Assembly (NCBI GenBank): GCA_008828725.1
Contig: MEHQ01002323.1
Coordinates: 262,179 to 326,178 of the forward strand
From: Saccharina japonica
Lineage: Eukaryota; Sar; Phaeophyceae; Laminariales; Laminariaceae
Direction: 5' to 3'
DNA length: 64,000 nucleotides
The position numbers and the translations under genes were made by a program. Under the pieces are notes generated by a model. It searched no databases. It was given only the letters and a program-made list of their open reading frames with translations, and was not told the origin of the DNA. Of this stretch, positions 56,440 to 64,000 are shown one piece after another (position 1 is the stretch's first letter; the number at the start of each line of letters is the position of its first letter).

Positions 56440-56640
56440 TCGGTTTAGTATGCCCGGTTTAATCACGTTCGACGCACCACGGGCGAGGATCAGCGGGGTG
56501 AATCGGCGGGCTATGTATTGCCTTCTGGGAGTTGCAAGCTGGGCGTGTACGATGGGGGGTACTGCCGGTTGGTTCCTGGGGGCTGCCCCCCAAGCCCGAC
56601 GAAACGGGCGTCAACTATCTGCGGCGACGGGGGCTACGAA
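56440..56640 (-). pseudogene. Degenerate gag fragment, inverted relative of 55.5 kb
   Basis: Minus-strand match to about 55710-55917. Shared blocks include GATTCACCCCGCTGA, and GGGCCCGACGAAGCTGG against a diverged form. The knuckle has become CVERD followed by a stop, so it is dead. With the 55.5-kb copy it forms an imperfect inverted pair. Confidence 0.65.
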
Positions 56641-57119
56641 GTGCTGTGCAGAATTATCTCCCACCGCCAAGGAACCTGGAATCCTGGTTCGAGAAGTGGG
56701 ACCGCCTCGGCTTTCCGTTTGGCGCCCTCGACCAGCTGGTATCCCCCAGTCCTGTATGAACCCATCCAAACCTGCCCCATCACGACAAGGTAGTCATCGA
56801 GGTTTTCCATGAAGCGGTAGGCATGCATGCATAGCATGCGGAGACCGAGTAAGGTTTGATAGTGTATCATATCATGCTTTGTAATAATATGTTTAGTCTC
56901 GGGTCGAAGGAAAAATCCGGCCCCCGGTAAGGACACGGAATATATACAGTTGTTGCTTCGAGTGGACCCCGGACAAAATAGCTTGCAAGCTTCGCTGGAG
57001 AAAGCAAAAAATGTAAAATACGCAGTACATCGTCTTACGCGCAATGGTGTAGAGCCCGGTACGGATTGCAACAGTACAAACGCCGGACAGATCACGACCT
57101 AGATCACCTAGGTCCTAAC

Positions 57120-58410
57120 CTGCCCATGGAGGCACCATGGAGGCACCATGGAGACACCATGGAGACACCCTGGGGTCGTCACGGCGCCACCATGGTGAGT
57201 CGATGGAGGCACCATAGAGGAACCATGGGCACACCATGAACACGCCATGGAAACACCATGGGGGCGCCATGGAGATGCCAAGGATCCTCCATGGTGCACC
57301 TGTGGACTCGCCATGGGGGGAACCATGGGCACACCAAGGACGCGCCACGGAGGACTGGAGGCACCATGGACCCGCCATGGACCCGTCTTGGAGGACCGGA
57401 GGCGCCATGGAGTCGTCATGGAGCCACCATGGCGCCTCCATGGTGGGTCCAATGCACCATGGTGTGGCCATGGGGCCCCCCTGCCGTCTCCACGGTGGGT
57501 CCAATGCACCATGGTGTGGCCATGGTGTCCCCATAGCGTCTCCATGGTGGGCCCTATCCACCATGGTGTCCCTATGGCGCCACCATGGTGACTCCGTGGT
57601 GGACTCAAAGCACTATGGTGTGGCCACGGTGTCCCCATAACGCCTCCATGCACCACGGTGTGGCCATGGTGTCTCCATAGCGTGCCCATGGCGCCTCCAT
57701 GGTGAGCTCAAAGCACCATGGTGTGGCCACGGTGTCCCCATGGCGTCGCCATGGTGGGTCCGATGCACCATGGTGTCTCCATGGTGGGTGCCGTGCACCA
57801 TGGTGTGGCCATGGTGCCCCCATGGCGCCTCCATGGTGGACTCAAAGCACCATGGTGTCTCCATGGTGGGCCTACCCACCATGGTGTCCTCGCGCCCCCA
57901 TGGTGCCTTCATGGTGGGTGTCATGCACAATGATGTCTCCATGGCGCCCCCATGGTGCCTCCATGGTGAACTCAAAGCACCACGGTGTGGCCATGGGGTC
58001 CTCATGGCGCCTCCATGGTGGACTCAAAGCACCATGGTGTGGCCATGGTGTTCCCATGGCGTCTCCATGGTGGGCCCGATGCACCATGGTGGCCCCATGC
58101 CGTCTCTAGGGTGGGTCCGATGCCCCATGGTATGACCATGGTGTTCCCCATGGGGTACCCATGGCGCCTCCATGGTGGATTCAAAGCACCACGGTGTCCC
58201 GATGGCGTGCCCGACCCACCATGGTGTCCTCATGGAGCCCCCATGGTGCCTTCACGGTGGGTGCCATGCACCATGGTGTCTCCATGGCGCCCCCATGGTG
58301 CCTCCATGGTGGACTCAAAAGCACTAAGGTGTGATGGTGTGGCCATGGTGTCCCCATGGTGTGCCCATCGCGCCGCCATGGACTCAAGCACCATGGTTGT
58401 ACGAGCCATG
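57120..58410. repeat. CCATGG minisatellite, 11-bp core with about 52-bp higher-order unit
   Basis: About 1.3 kb of CCATGGNGNNN units, 11 bp apart (CCATGGTGTGG, CCATGGTGTCC, CCATGGCGTCT), punctuated by longer spacers such as CCATGGTGGGTCCGATGCA, giving a unit of about 52 bp. Because CATG words exclude stop codons, long frames are open in most frames on both strands. They encode Trp/His/Pro/Met-rich strings that no family resembles and are not called genes. Confidence 0.95.
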
Positions 58411-58419
58411 GTGTCCCCT

Positions 58420-61400
58420 GCCATGATATAAGATATAAGAGACCCGTCGACGAGTCGAGTATGATTTATGGCATACATCGCGCGAACGCAGCGAAGCACG
58501 GGTAGGTTGCGCTGCCCTGCGTATCATATCATACGAAGTACCAGGTATCTGGTATCTGGTACCAGGTAGGCAACATACGGGATGGCGGTTGGTTACTGAA
58601 ACGCGCGGAATCCAATCCGCAAGGTCGAAATGCAAAGTGGTATCACCGAAAACGAAAGAAGCCCAAACAGCGCAAGTAGAAGGGAGACAAAAGGATACAA
58701 CGCCGAAAAACATTCGTCTGTGAGAAGCGAGAAGGGCTTGCGCTGGCCCTGAACACGCAGCGGTAAAAGTACCAGGTGCCTGGTACTGCCGCTCGCTGTA
58801 CCAGTACCTGGTACGACTCCAGTACGAGTGCTGAGATGAGCCAACTGCAGTGTACGTAAAGGTTTTGCCGATATCATCCGCCGCAATTGATTTGCCAATT
58901 AAATGCTGCTTGCTGTGGATTTTGCGCACTCATTCGTCACGCCTGACTCACACTCACACTTGCTTGTCGTATTGTTGTGCTTGCCTCGCTCGTTGCCTTG
59001 CTGCTGATCTGATCTCGGCGAGCTGATCTAAGCGGATGAGCATGTTTAGGGGGCGGGGATGTATCACTACTTTTGGGTAGTACCATAACGCCTGCCACGT
59101 GTTTGAACACATCTGCGCTATACAGGTGGGAGCGGACTAATACTATTACGATGGCAGCAGTGCGTATTTCCACATGCCTGCTGCTATAATAACTCTATCG
59201 ATAGACAATACAGCAGTGAGTGCTGCCGGCTAGAGAAGTAACAGGGACAGGGAACTGGGACACCCACTGTTCTCCTGGGATTGTGGGAACCCCAGACCCC
59301 TAAATTGTACAGAACAAAAAACGCTTCTTAAAATTAGATGAAAACTGGGACTTTTTCGTGCGATACGATTGTGCCGTGTGGGTACGTATCTCAAACCGGC
59401 GCATCGCCTCGTGTTACACAAGCTTTTTAATTATCGGCGCTACACCTTCCTTGATTCCAGCATGGCGTCTGAGGAGTCCGCAGGTGCGCTGTCTGGTAGC
59501 GACGCGTGTTGCAAATCGTTCTACTTGGGCGAGTGGCGAGGGGCTTGTGGGGCAAGCAGGCGCATTAGCAGTAGCGGTCCACATTGAAATTGTATACCTG
59601 GTTGTTGTATGCTCTACTCGTCGTAGATGTGTACGTCCAGCAGTACTCGTACTCGTATGGGGCGGCGCTGGTGCTGGCTCTCGTGGTCGCCTGGTGCTGT
59701 GTGGTCGCAACCTCGGACGATATATCTGCCCCAGTGAGGTAGTTGCCGACAATCTTGCTCGATCTTGTGAACTTCGCCTGGAAAAGTGAATCGTTTTGTG
59801 AGCATGGTGCTTGGTACAAGGGCTCCAGCGTCGACCATGTTTCGTGTGCTTGCTCGCAGGGGGCCGTTTTCGATCGGATTCCACCGCTCCCTCTTACGTA
59901 CTGAAAGCTGAGAGTAGGCCCGCTATATCAGACATATGGGCCTGGCATACTACCGTACCTGGTATATATGTTATTGGGGTCGATCTGTATGTTCTGCTGG
60001 TGTATGGCTGGATTGGCCAAACGATGAAAATGCATCAAACAGGTCGCCGCCGGTTGTTGCTTTTGAGGGTTATTTATCTTCTTTACTTCGAGGCTCGAGG
60101 CTCGAGGCTCGAGGCACTTCACTTCGCACGTATTTCATGACAGCGAGGAAACTTCAGGTTAACACTGGTTAACGCAACCATCGCCGCCAGTTGTTACAGC
60201 AGCGTTGACTTGTGTTCTCGCGCTCGTACGTATGATATGTACGTATGTACATACGCACACCCTCACCAAAGAACAGAGCACTGCTACGAACTTGTCTCTT
60301 GTCTTCGTATTTGCTGGTAATTCTTCGGCACCAGGTGCTTGGTTACTTACCCCCAGCACCGCGATCCACACACAGCACACGCACAGGCAGGTCCCACATC
60401 TGTATTCTCGCGGATACCGGTATCAACGCTGTACCTGGTATCATACCGGTACATACGTACTCGTCTGTAATAACCAGGGGTCTTTGCAAGCCGGTCCGCG
60501 GGGCACGGGCCGAACCGTGGGTGCAAAAAAAACTCATTGGCCGGGCCGGACCGCCGAGTTTGAACATCTGAGAATCCCACGGTCCTGGCCGAAGTGCCGT
60601 GATCTGAACATCTCACGTGCCGGGCCGGGCCGGGCCGAACCGGATCCCGTTGAACACGGGTTTATCACGGGCGGGGGCCCATCATGACCCGTTAACAGAC
60701 TTGGGGTTTCTGTCGTTGTCGATCTGCGGGCCGACCGGTCATAATTTCGCCAAAAACTCGCGTGTTTACTGCCTGTCTTGCACTCGTCTATATGTACAGT
60801 ACCTGTGCCGACATTCCAGTTTCGAGCGTCTGTACGTACATACGGCGATGATGTATGTATATACATACGATGTTTCGCAAAACCGAGTCAGGGTCTTATC
60901 GGGAAATGGCGTTTTTGTCACTTTTAATAATCGTGATCAACCGGAGGGCAAGCACCGAGGCGAGCAACGGCTTCCGTCGCCGCGGGCGCGCCGCCGCCGC
61001 CGCCAGCCATGCGCCAGCGCCTGTTTCTTTTTTTTTGGCAGCCCAGACGAGGAGGAGAATCGCTATCGGGGTCTCACGCGTAGGCGGAAGTACATCTAGC
61101 AACCCGACGCACGGGGCAGCGACGGCGACTGGGCTACCTAATTATTGGACGAACTCGTGTTTTTTTTTGTCGATGCACCAATATGTATGATACGGTCGTT
61201 CGTGTGGTACCCTAGGAGGGTGCAGCGGGATGAAACACTGCTGTCTTTTCGACGGGCCTTGATTTTTTGTTTGAGGCGCCGCCGGCAGGCTGCGCTGTGC
61301 GCACCATAAAGAGCCTTTGCCGTTCAGCGCTGCAGCTGCCTCGGTCGCCTTCAGTGGAGGCACTTGGTTTTCTCGCTCGGTCTCTTCTCTGAAGAAGTCG

Positions 61401-62692
61401 CCGACACATATCTATATAAAACCCGTACGAAAGTACGCGCGATCGAAGTATCACACTCAGCTTGCAAAGACGAGTTTCGGCGAAACCCTAATCCTCGATC
61501 TCACAGCTGTTGTTTTTTTATATTTTTCATAAAAACATCGTAGTGGCAACAGCAGGTCAATAGTACCGTATTTTGTCGAGTTTGCAGGTTGGTGCTGACG
61601 GCTGACTTTCTGACAATTTTTGGGACCAAGGTATGGCAGCCCCAAGTTATGTCAGGTTACGGTATTTTACCACCCGTCTATTGATAGTGGGAGCGCGCAG
61701 CAGCAGCAGCACGACAATTTACGGGGCAACATATATATGTAAACAATCAGAACCAAATATGGCGCGAAAACATTGGGGAATACATGTTTTTTTGGTTCCA
61801 TCGAGTGTTCTGATTACTATGTATTGCTATGCCCCCCCCCGTCACATTATGATGCTGCGCACGTGTTGGCAAAGATGTCAGGAGACAGCCCTTTTACCCC
61901 TTGACAAACACTGTCAAGGCAAATGCCTTGACAGACAGCATTGACAGCCAAAACCCGGGGACACGAAGAAAAATCCCCGTTTTGCGGAAACGCCTGACAA
62001 TAATGTATAAATGAATGTGTTTTCCTCTATGTTGTTTTTTTCGGCATTTTGCTACATTTCCGAGTCCGATCTACAGAAAAGATTGGAATTGAACTGCAGA
62101 ATATCGATGACTTGAAGTTGGCTCATATCAAACGAGTAAAATAGCCGCACGAAATAAACAAATAAATAGAGGTTTCCACACATAGTAGGAGGCTTTTTCT
62201 GCCAGGGGGTTGGGGACATATGTCTACACAGCTGGATTTGCCTTGACAGACAGACAGCTTGACACTGACATGTCTCCTGACATCTTTGCGTGTTGGAGGT
62301 CTCAATGCGGTGTACTCAGCAGCCCGAGCTGCGTCGTTGGTGTTGCCGACGCTGCAGTCGTCACGTTTTTTTCGACACGATTTTTCCCTTTTAACCTTCT
62401 TTCAGGACTGCACTGCTTGCTGTACAGAACCAAAATATCTCAGTCTAATTTCGAGTAATTTGTCGCCAAAACGTCACCAAAGGGGTTTTTGATCGCGCTG
62501 CTACCTCCTCTGTTGACTGTCTGTGAGCAACCTCGCTGAGCTGTTGTTTTTTGTCGCTGTTGTTGTTGCTGTTGTTGTTGCTGCTGTTGTTACTGTTGTT
62601 ATTGCGTTTGTTGCTGCTGCTGTTGTCGCTGTTGTCGCTGGTCTTGTTTGTGCTGTCGTTGTTAACGCGATCATCGTGACGCGCTTGGGCAG
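58420..62692. other. Intergenic or 5' region of the exchanger gene, no exon recognised
   Basis: Contains TACCAGGTACC-rich stretches (58545-58815), a GGGCCGGGCC-rich family E relative (about 60500-60705), an inverted-ended element (about 61865-62295) and a GTT/GCT-rich stretch (62540-62650). The first exon or exons of the downstream exchanger gene should lie here but could not be identified. Confidence 0.5.
61865..62295. mobile_element. Inverted-ended element, about 430 bp
   Basis: The left end GTTGGCAAAGATGTCAGGAG and the right end CTCCTGACATCTTTGCGTG are inverted. Pairing continues imperfectly inward through CCTTGACAGACAG motifs for about 65 bp. No coding capacity was seen. Confidence 0.65.
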
Positions 62693-64000
62693 GGGTCAGC
62701 CCCGAGGAGATGGCCCACGAGTTCAGCGCCCTCAACACGCTTCTACTGGTGAGGACGTCTATCAGTAGCCAACTGCTCGTACATCAACACAGTATTGCTG
62801 CTGCTCTTGTATATGCGCTCCGCCGTACTCTACTGTCCCTCTTTTTTTATGTACTAGGTACGTGTTACTCGTTTGTGTTCCTGTCGGTACTAATAGTATC
62901 AGTATTGTTGAACGAGCTCACTTTTGTATTTTTGTGGCAATGTGCCGTTGTAAAGTGGCCAACCTTAGTGTTTTTATAGTCAGTACATCATTATTACTGC
63001 TATACTGTGCTGCTACTGTGTAGAGCTCCTACTTATGCACCAATTTCTAGAGTTAACGTATAAGCTGCCATCTGTTTTGAGACCTACCAGGGGCCTACCG
63101 AGAGTCTGTCAGGGGCCTATAAATACAATATTTTTATCGCATGATACGGCGGTATGACAATTATTACGTACAAAAATAGTACAGCTTCGTAAGTTATCTT
63201 TGTTTATCAACAGCGTCTCTTCGTCCCCCTCATACCCATATAACTTATCTACCCTGGTACCTGGTACATTGTCTGTAACCAGCCCCGCGTTCTCGGCGCC
63301 TCCTCCGACACAAACCTTTTAAACGTGTGTTTAGTAGGGTATGTACTCTGGTGTATAAAGGCACCAAACCTGGTTGTTTTGGTCATTCTCGGGTAGGTAC
63401 TCGGGTGCCAAACCTGGTTGTTTGGGTCATACTCAGGTAGGTACCCGGGTGCCAAACCTGGTTGTACCAAACCTGGTTGTTTTGGTCATACTCGGGTAGG
63501 TGCCCGGATACCCCCAGACTATATCCCCTACTAAAATACGCCCTAGGAAATACTAACCTTCCCCAACGAGCCTTGCAGTGCCGACCATAGGACACTATGT
63601 ATCATACTGAGGTTGCTGTCCGCGCTTTGCCGGTTTGGATCTCACTCGTGCATGGGACAACCTTACGTTTTGATGTTGCGGGAGCGTCTGAATGCCCCGT
63701 ACTTCCCACCAAGCGCGGCCTCGGCACGTTTGTTTGTTTCCTCTCCTCCTCCCCCCCCCCCCGGCGCCCTCCCCCACCCTACGACACTGCAGCATTGAGC
63801 GCCATCCTCGGATGTGATTAATGTGATAGTGATGTGATCTTCTTGGGTCCTTGAGTATCTTCTCAAGAATGACGTTTGTTTTTTTTGGTCCGTTTTGCTA
63901 TTTTGTTTTCGCACCTTCCCCTTTGCTTCCGCCAGGTTGTGGTTCTCGGGCTATGCATCTTAAGCGCGTACTTGATCCGGAGGAACCGGTTCTACTACTT
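62693..64000 (+). CDS. Cation/proton exchanger (NHE-like), N-terminal exons, partial
   Basis: Two exons are visible. The first, 62693-62748, follows the acceptor ttgggcag and encodes SPEEMAHEFSALNTLLL before the donor CTG|gtgagg. The second starts at 63936 after the acceptor cgccag, encodes VVVLGLCILSAYLIRRNRFYY, and runs off the window. Joined in phase 0 they give a hydrophobic first transmembrane helix followed by a short basic loop, the pattern at the start of eukaryotic Na+/H+ exchangers just before their LPES motif. The LPES motif itself is beyond the window. The exon carrying the start codon lies upstream and was not found. Another multi-pass membrane protein remains possible. Confidence 0.6.
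63327..63537. repeat. TTTAGTAGGG element with internal 45-bp-class tandem repeats
   Basis: The ends TTTAGTAGGGTATGTAC and CCCCTACTAAAA are inverted. The interior repeats CCAAACCTGGTTGTTTTGGT and TACTCGGGTAGGTACCCGG three to four times. It lies in the exchanger intron and is related to 28491-28587. Confidence 0.7.

Noticed and set aside
57108..58435. Long Trp/His/Pro-rich frames on both strands
   Set aside because: They follow from the stop-free CCATGG minisatellite; they occur in nearly all frames and resemble no family.
62523..62768. Val/Ala-rich frame that looks like a membrane helix before the exchanger exon
   Set aside because: It reads a GTT/GCT-rich stretch in a frame different from the exchanger exon and ignores the clean acceptor at 62692; probably intron.
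1..64000. CRISPR arrays, operons or prokaryotic signals
   Set aside because: Tandem repeats here lack unique spacers of constant length, and genes are spliced; the window is eukaryotic nuclear DNA.

Overview
The window is nuclear DNA from a eukaryote with spliced genes. Coding is broken into short exons with GT-AG junctions, and most of the sequence is introns and intergenic DNA filled with repeats. The exon/intron style, the protein families and the density of small repeat elements suggest a stramenopile alga, possibly brown-alga-like. That placement is inference and I hold it loosely. One ambiguous base (n at 29052) and many long C runs mark places where the assembly may be unreliable.

Layout. 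0-5 kb: repeat-rich intergenic DNA with a GAG microsatellite and a 39-bp tandem repeat. About 5.3-6.8 kb, minus strand: low-complexity exons of an unrecognised, probably nuclear protein. 8.2-27.4 kb, plus strand: a gene for an alpha-oxoamine synthase of the 8-amino-7-oxononanoate (KAPA) synthase type. Its second intron is about 11.3 kb and its third about 4.8 kb, both packed with repeats. 27.5-34.4 kb: intergenic, with a tRNA-headed SINE-like element and several small elements. 34.5-47.8 kb, plus strand: a 12-exon GH30 glucosylceramidase-like gene whose full reading frame can be assembled (1029 residues). 47.8-62.6 kb: an intergenic retroelement graveyard with a gag-like ORF (51.4-52.7 kb, minus), a broken gag with a CCHC zinc knuckle (55.5-55.9 kb) and its inverted relatives, and a 1.3-kb CCATGG minisatellite. 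62.7-64.0 kb, plus strand: the first visible exons of a cation/proton (NHE-like) exchanger that runs off the end.

The recognised genes belong to biotin synthesis, sphingolipid or beta-glucoside breakdown, and ion transport. There is no operon logic and no sign that they act together. The most distinctive coding feature is in the GH30 protein: a ricin-type beta-trefoil appears inserted in the C-terminal part and is itself interrupted by 20 N-x-S sequons spaced exactly 36 nt apart. Non-coding highlights are a tandem pair of about 0.93-kb units with conserved terminal hairpins, a hairpin with 83-bp arms in a GH30 intron, and at least eight small dispersed repeat families.
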